A stretch of DNA of 64,000 bases from Rhodoferax saidenbachensis (GTDB lineage: Bacteria > Pseudomonadota > Gammaproteobacteria > Burkholderiales > Burkholderiaceae_C): assembly GCF_001955715.1 (NCBI RefSeq), contig NZ_CP019239.1:682001-746000 (forward strand), given 5' to 3'. This document shows, piece after piece, positions 35,694-43,985 of this stretch; positions within the stretch are counted from its first letter, which is position 1, and every line of letters starts with the position of its first letter. The notes under the pieces were generated by a model that saw only the letters and a list, made by a program, of their open reading frames with translations, was not told the origin of the DNA and ran no database searches. The translations under genes were made by a program, and so were the position numbers.

Positions 35694-36047
35694 TCAGGCG
35701 ACGCGTTGGCCCGCCTTGCTACGGTTGCTGGCTACGACCTCGCGCACCCGCTGCGCCAGGCTGGCGTCGTTCTCTACCGCCATGAACTGGGCGAGCAGGG
35801 CGTCGGCTTGCGAAGCGGGTTTGTCAGCGCTGGGGCGTGCGCGGCGCGCGGCGATTTCGTAACCGGCAATAGCGGTTTGCGCCTCTTGTGCGGTCAAGCC
35901 GCTGTGTTCAACGATGCGGCCCAGCGTGGCCCAGTACTCCACCTGCCCCGCAACAGAGCGGCGCATGGGCTGCGCGGCCTCGCGGGCCTGTTGCACCAGT
36001 TCGGCGGGGAGTTTGACGGATGCAAAACTGGTGGGGGAGGATGCCAT
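35694..36047 (-). CDS. ParD-like antitoxin
   Basis: Protein of 117 residues whose first half matches the ParD-like family: SFASVKLPAELVQQAREAA, then RRSVAGQVEYWATLGRIVE, a ribbon-helix-helix-like DNA-binding region. The second half is helical (EAQTAIAGYEIAARR, FMAVENDASLAQRVREVV) and would bind the toxin. An AGGAG ribosome binding site precedes the ATG. The toxin start follows the stop by one base. A 10-bp inverted repeat 13 bases upstream of the start is a good candidate for its own operator. Confidence 0.8.
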   Translation of the reverse strand: MASSPTSFASVKLPAELVQQAREAAQPMRRSVAGQVEYWATLGRIVEHSGLTAQEAQTAIAGYEIAARRARPSADKPASQADALLAQFMAVENDASLAQRVREVVASNRSKAGQRVA

Positions 36048-36059
36048 AAGAATCTCCTG

Positions 36060-36090
36060 TTTGGCGCATTATGCGTCAATATGCGCCAAA
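36060..36090. promoter_or_regulatory. Inverted repeat, candidate antitoxin operator
   Basis: Perfect 10-base arms TTTGGCGCAT (36060-36069) and ATGCGCCAAA (36081-36090) around an 11-base spacer that itself contains ATGCG. It sits between the divergent antitoxin and HDAC-family genes, 13 bases from the antitoxin start. That position fits autoregulation by an RHH-type antitoxin; it could also affect the divergent deacetylase gene. Confidence 0.75.
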
Positions 36091-36197
36091 TTGCAGACGT
36101 AAAACAGATGGCATGTTGGCTTCAAGGGGTGCAACACCGGGTAATCTTGGGGCCAGGCAGATGCGCGGCGAGTCACCCGCCGGCCAAACGAAAAACC

Positions 36198-37232
36198 ATG
36201 AAAACCTTTTACAACCACCTGCACGCCCAGCACCAGGGCAAGGTCGAAATGTTCCGCGGCGCGCTGGTGCCGTGTTTTGAAGTGCCGGCGCGTGCCGATC
36301 ACGTGCTGGCCGAGCTGAAGCGCCGCCAGCTGGGCACGGCGGTCAACCCGCAGTCCTTTGACGACAGCGCGCTTACCTCCATCCACAGCCCGCGTTACCT
36401 GAACTTCCTGGCCACGGCCTGGGACCAGTGGGTGGCGCTGGATGCGGCCAATGCTGACAAGGACATCCTGCCCTCGGTCTGGCCCACGCGCACTTTCCGC
36501 ACCGACATTGAGCCTGAGAACTTTTCGGCCAAGGTGGGCCTGTATTCGTACGACGCGGGTTCGCCCTTCACCAGCGGCACCTGGGTGGCGGCGCGTGCTG
36601 GCGCCCATTGCGCACTGAGTGCGGCGCAAGCCCTGCTGGACGGCGACCGTGCCTCGTTTGCGCTGAGCCGCCCGCCGGGCCACCATGCGGGTGCGGACTT
36701 TTTTGGCGGCTACTGCTTCCTGAACAACGCGGCAATCGCTGCGCAGCATCTGCGCGATGCGGGCATGAAGAAGGTCGCGGTGCTGGATGTGGACTACCAC
36801 CACGGCAACGGCACACAGGCCATCTTTTACGACCGGCCCGATGTGTTCTTCGCCAGCATCCACGGCGACCCACGCACCGAGTACCCCTTCTACCTGGGCC
36901 ATGCCGACGAAAAAGGGCAGGGCGCGGGGCTGGGTGCCAACCTGAACCTGCCGCTGCCGCGTGGCACCAACTACGCCACCTGGGCGCAGGCACTGGACAC
37001 GTCGCTGGCGGCTATAGATAAGTTTGGCGCCGAGGCGCTGGTCGTGTCGCTGGGCATGGACACCTTTGAGGGCGACCCGATATCCGGCTTCACGCTCAAG
37101 AGCGATGACTACCTGCGTGTGGGCGAGCGCCTGGCCCGGGTGGGCTTGCCCACGGTGTTTATCTTTGAGGGCGGCTACGCCGTCGAAGAGGTGGGCATCA
37201 ATGCCGTCAACGTGCTGGAAGCGTTTGCCTGA
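36198..37232 (+). CDS. Histone deacetylase-family acetylpolyamine amidohydrolase
   Basis: Zinc-dependent deacetylase of 344 residues. Seen: LSRPPGHHAGADFFGGYCFL with the catalytic His pair, the zinc-binding DVDYHHGNGTQAIFY and the polyamine-type loop HGDPRTEYPFYLGHADEKG. The zinc-ligand Asp in LGMDTFEGDPI and FIFEGGYAVEEVG follow. The HGDP...FY...G motif is characteristic of bacterial acetylpolyamine amidohydrolases, which remove acetyl groups from acetylputrescine and related compounds. The ATG at 36198 begins the conserved sequence; the frame is open further upstream but covers the antitoxin gene region. It is divergent from the toxin-antitoxin pair. Confidence 0.92.
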   Translation: MKTFYNHLHAQHQGKVEMFRGALVPCFEVPARADHVLAELKRRQLGTAVNPQSFDDSALTSIHSPRYLNFLATAWDQWVALDAANADKDILPSVWPTRTFRTDIEPENFSAKVGLYSYDAGSPFTSGTWVAARAGAHCALSAAQALLDGDRASFALSRPPGHHAGADFFGGYCFLNNAAIAAQHLRDAGMKKVAVLDVDYHHGNGTQAIFYDRPDVFFASIHGDPRTEYPFYLGHADEKGQGAGLGANLNLPLPRGTNYATWAQALDTSLAAIDKFGAEALVVSLGMDTFEGDPISGFTLKSDDYLRVGERLARVGLPTVFIFEGGYAVEEVGINAVNVLEAFA

Positions 37233-37235
37233 GAC

Positions 37236-38426
37236 CTAAATGTTGGCCGCGCGGCGCGAACGCACCAGTGCGACCAAGCCGATAGCGGCTACCGCAATCA
37301 ACACGGCGGGGAACGCCACGGTAGGCGACCAGTCGATCAGCGCGCCCGAGATGCCGGACGCGACCAGCCCACCGAGCGTGTAGGTCAGTACCAGCACGGC
37401 CGTGCTGTTGACCAGGGTGATGCCTTTTTCGCGCGCGCCAATGTCGGTCATGGCTATGGTGTACAGCGTGCCACCGGCGCCGCCCCATAAAAACACGATG
37501 GGCCAGGCCAGCCACACGATGTTGGCCACAAAAGGCAAAACGCAGGTGGCCAGCAGTGTGATGGATGCAAACACCACCATCAGCGTGCGGCGCCCCTGCG
37601 CCTGGTTGTCAAACCGGTCGGCCACCATGCCGGCGGGGAACATGATGAGCACACCGCCCAGTCCGCTGGCCGACACCAGTAGCGCGGCCGTGCCTGCGCC
37701 CAGGCCGAGTGCCAGGCCGTACAGCGGCAGGATGGAGGTGACGCCGGTTTCAAAGAAACCGCCGACAAAACCCGCCAGCATGATGATGGGATGCGCCAGC
37801 AGCGCGCGCCACAGGCCCGGTAACCCGACATGGGCCGTGTCGGCATCCGCGGCGGGCGGCAGTTTGGGGATAAAGAGCGTCCAGATCAGCCCGACCACGG
37901 TGCAGCCAATCACCACCCACAGCGTGTGCGGTTGGTCCGCGCCCAGCCAGACCAGGCAGGCTGGTCCGGTGATAAAGGTCAGGCTGACCAGGGTTTGAAA
38001 GATGCCCACGTAACGGCCGCGTTGCCCTGCCGGCGAAAACTCGGCAATCAGCGCCTCGGCCAGCACCCAGCGCAGCGCCATGGCCACGCCCGAGGCCAGG
38101 TTCAGCGCGAACCAGATCCAGAGCTGGTTCGTGAAGGTGTAGAGCACGGCCGCCAGCGTGAGGATCACGCCGGCCAGCCACAGGCAGGGCCGCCGCCCCA
38201 AGCGCGTGGTCACGCTGGAGGCAAACGGCGTCATGATGAAAATGCCCAGCCAGCCGGAGGCGGCAAACAGCCCGGCCACGGTGGTCGACACATCGGCGCC
38301 CTTGAGCTTGAGCAGCAGCAAGGGCGAGAGGATGAAGTAGCCCACCAGCTCGACAAAGGTGGAGCCAAAGATGCTGACCAGGCCGAGCTGTGCGCCAGCG
38401 GGTGGTGTGGTGTTGGCGGTGCTCAT
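37236..38426 (-). CDS. MFS transporter
   Basis: Major facilitator of 396 residues with twelve hydrophobic segments. The conserved loop between helices 2 and 3 is SSVTTRLGRRPCL, with a related RGRYVGIFQ before helix 5 and MVADRFDNQAQGRR in the second half. The family resembles YfcJ/YhhS-like sugar or drug exporters; the substrate is unknown. Its ATG overlaps the upstream HAD phosphatase stop by four bases on the minus strand, so the two genes are translationally coupled and may act on related sugar compounds. It converges with the HDAC-type gene, leaving three bases between their ends. Confidence 0.9.
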   Translation of the reverse strand: MSTANTTPPAGAQLGLVSIFGSTFVELVGYFILSPLLLLKLKGADVSTTVAGLFAASGWLGIFIMTPFASSVTTRLGRRPCLWLAGVILTLAAVLYTFTNQLWIWFALNLASGVAMALRWVLAEALIAEFSPAGQRGRYVGIFQTLVSLTFITGPACLVWLGADQPHTLWVVIGCTVVGLIWTLFIPKLPPAADADTAHVGLPGLWRALLAHPIIMLAGFVGGFFETGVTSILPLYGLALGLGAGTAALLVSASGLGGVLIMFPAGMVADRFDNQAQGRRTLMVVFASITLLATCVLPFVANIVWLAWPIVFLWGGAGGTLYTIAMTDIGAREKGITLVNSTAVLVLTYTLGGLVASGISGALIDWSPTVAFPAVLIAVAAIGLVALVRSRRAANI

Positions 38427-39274
38427 GCCTTGCGTGCCTCCAGGATGGCGGCGGTGACTTCGGCAAAACCCGCACCACGTTCGCTCGGGGTGATGTAACG
38501 CGGCAGGTGTTGCAGCTGGCTTTCGAAGCGGCGGATGTTGGCCACGCCCACACTGTGGGTGAAGTGTTCAAACATGGGCTGGTCGTTGCCCGAGTCGCCG
38601 ACAAACACCCAGCGGCCCAGCTCCTGCGCCAGGTCGCGCTGGAACAGTTCACGGACGATCCAGCACGCGCCCAGCCATTTGTTGAAGTCACCAAAACACC
38701 CGTGGATGTGGATGCTGCTGACCGTGGTGTGCATGCCTGCACCTTGCAGGATGGCCAGTGTCTGCTGCACGGCAGCGGGCGAGAGGTGCGTGAACTCGTT
38801 GTAGTCAAACGCCAGATCGGTCTCGCGCCCACCTTCGTCGCGCGCGCGCAATGCGCCGGGCACCTGGGCCAGCACCTGCGCGGCCACCTGCTCCATGCGG
38901 GCCTGGTTGGTGGCGCGCGTGTCGGCGTCTTGTTGATATAGTTTTGATAGCTGCCTGCGCACATTCCATGCGGGCTGCAGGCCATTTTGGTTTGAATTTC
39001 CTGGATTGGGCACCAGCGCCAGTGCACCGTTCTCGGCCACCATGGCGTCCGCGGGCCAGGGCGGGGTGGCCCCTCCTTCCATCAGTGGTTCACACCAGCC
39101 GACGTGTCTACCCGTGATGGGAATGACCGCCAGCCCGGCGGCTTTCAGGTCGGCCAGCGCCTGCAGTGCGGCGGGCGTGACCGTGCCTTCGGTGGTGAGT
39201 GTGTCGTCAATGTCGGTGAACACGCCCACCAGGTCGCGGCGGGCCTGCAGCGGCCAGGAGGCAAGGGGTTTCAA
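38423..39274 (-). CDS. HAD-IIB family phosphatase with an in-frame repeat insertion
   Basis: Protein of 283 residues resembling mannosyl-3-phosphoglycerate/sucrose phosphatases of HAD subfamily IIB. Motif I is VFTDIDDTLTTEG, motif II the Thr in IPITGRHVG, a Lys region DFNKWLGAC, and motif IV FVGDSGNDQPMF. Residues about 93-115 (NSNQNGLQPAWNVRRQL and following) are encoded by a complete copy of the dispersed repeat inserted between motif II and the cap domain, with the frame preserved. It overlaps the MFS gene by four bases. Its activity may be unaffected because the insertion is in the cap, but this is untested. Confidence 0.87.
   Translation of the reverse strand: MKPLASWPLQARRDLVGVFTDIDDTLTTEGTVTPAALQALADLKAAGLAVIPITGRHVGWCEPLMEGGATPPWPADAMVAENGALALVPNPGNSNQNGLQPAWNVRRQLSKLYQQDADTRATNQARMEQVAAQVLAQVPGALRARDEGGRETDLAFDYNEFTHLSPAAVQQTLAILQGAGMHTTVSSIHIHGCFGDFNKWLGACWIVRELFQRDLAQELGRWVFVGDSGNDQPMFEHFTHSVGVANIRRFESQLQHLPRYITPSERGAGFAEVTAAILEARKA
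38933..38990 (+). repeat. Dispersed 60-bp repeat inserted in the HAD phosphatase gene
   Basis: Reads TTGATATAGTTTTGATAGCT, GCCTGCGCACATTCCATGCG, GGCTGCAGGCCATTTTGG on the plus strand. The host gene is on the minus strand and remains open through the whole copy. Confidence 0.85.
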
Positions 39275-39370
39275 GGGGCGTGTTGTCCGCGAGAGAAGGG
39301 AGGCCGCATTTTATGCGGTGCACGCGGGTAGCATGTAGCCCATGGGATGCCACTCTTGCATGGAGCTGTT

Positions 39371-39724
39371 ATGAATTTTTCAGAGTTGTTGCGCTGGCAG
39401 TGGGATGGGTACACCAACTACCACGCCTCACGGGCCAATCTGCTACTGCACATTGTGGTGGTGCCGCTGTTTTTGGTGGGCAACGTCGTTTTGGTTGTTG
39501 CGCTGCTGCAAGGGGCCCTGTGGTTTGCCCTGGCGGGCCTGGTGGCGATGGCTGTGTCGTTCGCGGTGCAAGGCAAGGGACACAGCATGGAGGCCGTGCC
39601 GTCGATTCCCTTTGCCAGCCCGCGGCAGGCCGTGGCGCGTATTTTCTTGGAGCAATGGATCAACTTCCCCCGCTTTGTGCTGAGCGGGGGCTGGCTGCGC
39701 GCGTTGCGCCAGGCCAGCCGCTAA
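39371..39724 (+). CDS. Mpo1/DUF962-like membrane protein
   Basis: Small membrane protein of 117 residues with two hydrophobic segments (NLLLHIVVVPLFLVGNVVLV and ALWFALAGLVAMAVSFAV). The motif YTNYHASRANLLLH before the first segment and the QGKGHSMEAVPSIPF block after the second match DUF962/Mpo1-like proteins. Their yeast member is an iron-dependent dioxygenase for 2-hydroxy fatty acids. The conserved His residues are present. The ATG at 39371 gives the family start; an upstream ATG at 39347 would add eight residues. It stands alone between the HAD and prfC genes. Confidence 0.82.
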   Translation: MNFSELLRWQWDGYTNYHASRANLLLHIVVVPLFLVGNVVLVVALLQGALWFALAGLVAMAVSFAVQGKGHSMEAVPSIPFASPRQAVARIFLEQWINFPRFVLSGGWLRALRQASR

Positions 39725-39733
39725 GTACTTCCG

Positions 39734-41365
39734 TTAGCCCGCGCTCTGCAATGCCAGCCCTGCGTGTTCACGCAGCGGGTGGAAATGGATCTTGGGGAAA
39801 CGCTCCTGCGCCAGGCGCACGTCGTACGGGCTGGTACACAGGTAAGCCAGCGTGTCCGCCGCATCCCGCGCCATGCGCTGCGGATAGGCGTTGATGAACT
39901 CCTGCAGTTCCTTGGGCGTATCGGCCGTGATCCAGCGTGCGCCGGTGTATTGGCAGCCTTCCAGGCGGATGTCGGCGTCGTATTCACCCTTCAGCCGGTG
40001 CTGCACCACTTCAAACTGCAGTTGCCCCACGGCGCCCAGCAGCATGTTGCCGCCCATCTCGGGGCGGAACACCTGAATCGCACCTTCCTCGCCCAACTGG
40101 GCCAGGCCTTGCTGCAACTGCTTGGTACGCAGCGGGTTGCGCAGCACCACGGTCATGAACATTTCGGGCGCAAAGAAGGGCAGGCCGGTGTACATCAGGT
40201 TCACGCTGCCGTCGGTGATCGTGTCGCCCAACTGCACACCACCGTGGGTGGTAAAGCCCACGATGTCGCCCGCATAGGCTTCTTCCACCGCCTCGCGGCG
40301 CTGGCTCATGAAGGTCACCACGGACGTGGGGCGCAGCTCTTTGGAGGTGCGCATCACTTTGAGTTTCATGCCCGGTGTGTATTTGCCGGATGCCATGCGC
40401 ACAAAGGCAATGCGGTCGCGGTGGTTGGCGTCCATATTGGCCTGCACCTTGAACACCACGCCGCTGAAGGCTTCGTCTTCGGGTTGCACTTCTTTGACCA
40501 CGGGTTGGCGGTTCACCACCGCCGTGCTGATGCGTTTTTGCGGACTCGGCGCCAGGTCCACCAGTGCGTCCAGCACTTCCATCACACCGAAGTTGTTCAC
40601 GCCGGAGCCAAAGAACACGGGCGTTTGTTTGCCCGCCAAAAAGGCGGCGTGGTCCCAGGCGGGGGATGCGCCGGTGGCCAGTTCCATGCTTTCCATCGCG
40701 CTGGTCCATTCGTGGCCAAAACGCTTCTCCAGCGCGGCTTGGTCGCTCAAGGGCATGGAATCAAAATCTTGCGGGCGGCGGTCCTTGCCGCCGTCGAACA
40801 CCGTCATCATCTGCGTGCGCAAATTGATGATGCCGCCGAAAGATTTGCCCTGGCCCACGGGCCAGGTCATGGGCACGCAGGGCATGCCCAGTTCGCGCTC
40901 GATCTCATCCAGGATGTCCAGCGGCTCGCGCACTTCGCGGTCCATCTTGTTCACAAACGTGATGATGGGCGTATCGCGCTGGCGGCAGACTTCGATCAGG
41001 CGGCGGGTTTGCGCTTCCACACCGTTGGCCGCGTCAATCACCATCAGCGCCGAATCCACGGCGGTCAACACGCGGTACGTGTCTTCCGAGAAGTCCTTGT
41101 GACCGGGGGTGTCCAGCAGGTTGACCACGTGGTCGCGGTAGGCCATCTGCATCACGCTCGATGCAACAGAAATGCCCCGCTGCTTTTCAATCTCCATCCA
41201 GTCGGAAGTCGCATGGCGCGTGGCTTTGCGGGCTTTCACCGAACCGGCAATCTGGATCGCGCCCGAGAACAGCAACAGCTTTTCGGTCAACGTGGTTTTA
41301 CCGGCGTCCGGGTGGGAAATGATCGCAAAAGTGCGGCGGCGGCGGGTTTCGGCAAGAAAAGACAT
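39734..41365 (-). CDS. prfC: Peptide chain release factor 3
   Basis: Translational GTPase of 543 residues that recycles RF1/RF2 from the ribosome after termination. G-domain motifs are clear: G1 SHPDAGKTTLTEKLL, switch region with RGISVASSVMQM, G3 LLDTPGHKDFSEDTYR, G4 FVNKMDRE. Domains II and III follow (FRPEMGGNMLLGAVGQLQF). The ATG at 41365 is chosen because MSFLAETRRRRTFAIISHPD is the conserved N-terminus; the frame continues upstream but without similarity. It is divergent from the SAH riboswitch and ahcY. Confidence 0.96.
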   Translation of the reverse strand: MSFLAETRRRRTFAIISHPDAGKTTLTEKLLLFSGAIQIAGSVKARKATRHATSDWMEIEKQRGISVASSVMQMAYRDHVVNLLDTPGHKDFSEDTYRVLTAVDSALMVIDAANGVEAQTRRLIEVCRQRDTPIITFVNKMDREVREPLDILDEIERELGMPCVPMTWPVGQGKSFGGIINLRTQMMTVFDGGKDRRPQDFDSMPLSDQAALEKRFGHEWTSAMESMELATGASPAWDHAAFLAGKQTPVFFGSGVNNFGVMEVLDALVDLAPSPQKRISTAVVNRQPVVKEVQPEDEAFSGVVFKVQANMDANHRDRIAFVRMASGKYTPGMKLKVMRTSKELRPTSVVTFMSQRREAVEEAYAGDIVGFTTHGGVQLGDTITDGSVNLMYTGLPFFAPEMFMTVVLRNPLRTKQLQQGLAQLGEEGAIQVFRPEMGGNMLLGAVGQLQFEVVQHRLKGEYDADIRLEGCQYTGARWITADTPKELQEFINAYPQRMARDAADTLAYLCTSPYDVRLAQERFPKIHFHPLREHAGLALQSAG

Positions 41366-41434
41366 GGGCAATGGATGGCACGCAGCGCGGGCCTGTGGCG
41401 CCCGGGTGCTCTGGTGCAGAGTTCTGGAAAAGGC

Positions 41435-41440
41435 TAGAAT
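41435..41440 (+). promoter_or_regulatory. Putative -10 element of the ahcY promoter
   Basis: TAGAAT about eight bases before the SAH riboswitch begins, so a transcript would start close to the first stem. No good -35 hexamer is visible at the right distance (the region around 41412 reads TGGTGC). Confidence 0.5.
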
Positions 41441-41447
41441 TATCGCT

Positions 41448-41532
41448 TTCCGAGGAGCGTTGCAGTTCACGCGCAGTGAACGAGGCTCGGAAAGCTGACC
41501 GATAGGGTTAGTTCAAGCACCAACGACGCTCA
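41448..41532 (+). promoter_or_regulatory. SAH riboswitch
   Basis: Matches the S-adenosylhomocysteine riboswitch. P1 is formed by TTCCGAG (41448-41454) with CTCGGAA (41486-41492), P2 by GTTCAC (41465-41470) with GTGAAC (41476-41481). The conserved GAGCGTTGC strand (from 41455) can pair with the downstream CAACGACGCTC (41521-41531) to form the long-range helix. It lies 93 bases before ahcY. Binding of S-adenosylhomocysteine is expected to turn the operon on. Confidence 0.93.
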
Positions 41533-41624
41533 CCCACTGGTCTGTGTGGTGAGTTCCTTTTTCCGGTCATCCCGGTCTCTCGCGAACAGTCCAGTGGCTT
41601 TCAAATTTACTTTTGGAGTGAGCC

Positions 41625-43082
41625 ATGAGCGTACTGAAGCCCGTTAAAAATCAAGATTACCAAATTGCCGACCTGAGCCTCGCGCCCTGGGGCCGCAAAG
41701 AGCTGACCATTGCCGAGACTGAAATGCCCGGCCTGATGGCCATCCGCGAAGAGTTCGCCAAAGCGCAGCCGCTCAAGGGCGCGCGCATCACCGGTTCCCT
41801 GCACATGACCATCCAAACCGGCGTGCTGGTGGAAACATTGCAAGCCCTGGGCGCCGAAGTGCGCTGGGCATCGTGCAACATCTTCTCCACCCAAGACCAC
41901 GCCGCTGCCGCCTTGGTTGCCAAGGGCACACCGGTGTTTGCGCACAAGGGCGAAACGCTGGAAGAGTATTGGGACTTCACCCACCGCATTTTTGAATTCA
42001 GCGGCAAAAAAGGTTCTGCGGCTGAAGGCCCCAACATGATTCTGGATGACGGCGGCGACGCCACGCTGCTGATGCACCTGGGTGCCCGCGCCGAGAAGGA
42101 CATCAAGGTTTTGGCCAAGCCTGGCAGCGCAGAAGAAATCTGCCTGTTCAACGCCATCAAGGCCAAGCTCAAGCTGGACCCCACCTGGTACAGCCGCCGC
42201 CTGAAAAACATCATCGGCGTGACCGAAGAAACCACCACCGGCGTGATGCGCCTGGAAGAAATGGCGGTCAAGGGCAGTCTCAAGCTGCGCGCCATCAACG
42301 TCAACGACTCGGTGACCAAGAGCAAGTTCGACAACCTATACGGTTGCCGCGAATCGCTGGTGGACGCCATCAAACGTGCTACCGACGTGATGATCGCCGG
42401 CAAGGTGGCCCTGGTGGCGGGTTACGGCGACGTGGGCAAGGGCTCCGCCCAGGCGCTTCGCGCCCTGTCTGCCCAAGTGTGGGTAACCGAGATCGACCCC
42501 ATCAACGCGCTGCAGGCCGCGATGGAAGGCTACAAGGTTGTGACCATGGAATACGCCGCCGACAAGGCCGATATTTTCGTGACCACCACCGGCAACAAAA
42601 ACGTCATCACGTACAAACACATGGCGGCCATGAAGGACCAGGCCATTGTTTCCAACATCGGCCACTTTGACAACGAGATCGACGTTGCTTCGCTGGAAAA
42701 ACTGCAGTGGGACGAGATCAAGCCCCAGGTCGACCACGTAATCTTCCCCGCTACCAAGGGCAAGAACGGCAAGCCTGAAAAACGCATCATCCTGTTGGCC
42801 AAGGGCCGCTTGGTGAACCTGGGTTGCGGTACCGGCCACCCGAGCTTTGTGATGTCCTCCAGCTTCGCGAACCAAACCATCGCCCAGATTGAGCTGTTCA
42901 CCAAGCCCAAGGAGTACAAGGTCGGCAAGGTCTACGTGTTGCCCAAGCACCTGGACGAAAAAGTCGCCCGTTTGCACCTGAAGAAGGTTGGCGCCATGTT
43001 GTCCGAGCTGACCGACGAGCAGGCCGCCTACATCGGCGTCAGCAAGTCCGGCCCGTACAAAAAAGAAACCTACCGCTACTAA
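41625..43082 (+). CDS. ahcY: Adenosylhomocysteinase
   Basis: NAD-dependent enzyme of 485 residues that splits S-adenosylhomocysteine into homocysteine and adenosine, removing a product inhibitor of methyltransferases. Seen: the substrate-domain blocks [20 protein letters not shown] and [15 protein letters not shown], the catalytic Lys/Asp region [20 protein letters not shown], the Rossmann motif [15 protein letters not shown], and the C-terminal [19 protein letters not shown] that completes the NAD site. The ATG follows a TTTGGAGTGAGCC ribosome binding site. It is controlled by the SAH riboswitch just upstream and heads an apparent ahcY-tlyA-metF operon. Confidence 0.97.
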   Translation: MSVLKPVKNQDYQIADLSLAPWGRKELTIAETEMPGLMAIREEFAKAQPLKGARITGSLHMTIQTGVLVETLQALGAEVRWASCNIFSTQDHAAAALVAKGTPVFAHKGETLEEYWDFTHRIFEFSGKKGSAAEGPNMILDDGGDATLLMHLGARAEKDIKVLAKPGSAEEICLFNAIKAKLKLDPTWYSRRLKNIIGVTEETTTGVMRLEEMAVKGSLKLRAINVNDSVTKSKFDNLYGCRESLVDAIKRATDVMIAGKVALVAGYGDVGKGSAQALRALSAQVWVTEIDPINALQAAMEGYKVVTMEYAADKADIFVTTTGNKNVITYKHMAAMKDQAIVSNIGHFDNEIDVASLEKLQWDEIKPQVDHVIFPATKGKNGKPEKRIILLAKGRLVNLGCGTGHPSFVMSSSFANQTIAQIELFTKPKEYKVGKVYVLPKHLDEKVARLHLKKVGAMLSELTDEQAAYIGVSKSGPYKKETYRY

Positions 43083-43089
43083 GCCCCGC

Positions 43090-43977
43090 ATGCGCATTGA
43101 CCAACTGCTGGTGCAGCGCGGGCTGGCCAGCACCCGCTCGCAGGCCCAGCGCCTGATCGCCGATGGCGTGCAGTGGCGCAAAGGGGAGGAATGGAAGCGG
43201 GTCGCCAAGAATGGCGATGAGGTTCCGGAAGACGCCCCTATCCAGCTGCTGGACGACTCCGAGGCACGTTACGTGTCGCGGGGAGGCCTGAAGCTGGAGG
43301 CGGCGCTCAAGCACGTGGGCCTGTCGGTGACAGGACTGCGTTGCCTGGACGTGGGGCAGAGCACCGGTGGTTTCACCGACTGCCTGCTGCAAGCCGGCGC
43401 TGCATGCGTAGTGGGTGTAGACGTGGGCAGTGCCCAACTGCACCCCAGCCTGCGTGAGGATGCGCGGGTCCTGTGCGTGGAAAGTGTCAATGCACGCACT
43501 CTGTCTGCTGCAGATTTGATAGCTGCTTACGCAGGAAGTACGGGGGCTGAAGGCCAATTTGACCTTGAAGAAGACGGTGAAACCTTTGAGGGTTTTGATG
43601 GCTCCGATGACAGCCGCGAAGAGGCCGAACTGGCCACCTTGCCGCCGGAGTTTGCGCCACCGTTCGATCTGCTGGTCGCCGACCTGTCTTTCATTTCGCA
43701 AACTCTGGTGTTGCCGGCTGCGGTGGAATTCCTCAAAGAGGGCGGAACCCTGCTGACGCTGGTCAAGCCGCAGTTCGAGCTGCAGCCGGGCCAGGTGGGC
43801 AAGGGCGGGATTGTCAAAGACGCCACCATGTACCCCATCGTCGAGCAACGATTGCGTGAGACGTGCGCCGAGCTGGGCCTGACGGTCACCGCGTGGTTTG
43901 ATTCGCCCATAGAAGGTGGCGATGGCAACCGCGAATTTTTCATTTGCGCCCGCAAGACGGGTGTTTCCTCTTCCTGA
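43090..43977 (+). CDS. tlyA: TlyA family rRNA 2'-O-methyltransferase, with repeat insertion
   Basis: Protein of 295 residues: an N-terminal S4 RNA-binding domain (MRIDQLLVQRGLASTRSQAQ) followed by a FtsJ-like SAM-dependent methyltransferase domain (ARYVSRGGLKLEAAL, CLDVGQSTGGFTDCLLQAG, the catalytic-region ADLSFISQTLVLPA and LVKPQFE). TlyA methylates cytidine 2'-OH in 16S/23S rRNA. Residues about 141-157 are encoded by a copy of the dispersed repeat and are followed by an acidic stretch (LEEDGETFEGFDGSDDSREE), an extra segment of about 45 residues inside the methyltransferase domain. It lies 7 bases after ahcY. A SAM-using enzyme beside the SAH-recycling gene makes metabolic sense. Confidence 0.9.
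   Translation: MRIDQLLVQRGLASTRSQAQRLIADGVQWRKGEEWKRVAKNGDEVPEDAPIQLLDDSEARYVSRGGLKLEAALKHVGLSVTGLRCLDVGQSTGGFTDCLLQAGAACVVGVDVGSAQLHPSLREDARVLCVESVNARTLSAADLIAAYAGSTGAEGQFDLEEDGETFEGFDGSDDSREEAELATLPPEFAPPFDLLVADLSFISQTLVLPAAVEFLKEGGTLLTLVKPQFELQPGQVGKGGIVKDATMYPIVEQRLRETCAELGLTVTAWFDSPIEGGDGNREFFICARKTGVSSS
43512..43562 (+). repeat. Dispersed repeat inserted in tlyA
   Basis: Reads AGATTTGATAGCTGCTTACG, CAGGAAGTACGGGGGCTGAA, GGCCAATTTGA. It is diverged from the 35003 copy in the middle but keeps the TAGCTGCTTACGCA core and the GGCT...GGCC end. The frame is open throughout. Confidence 0.78.
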
Positions 43978-43985
43978 AGACGGCC

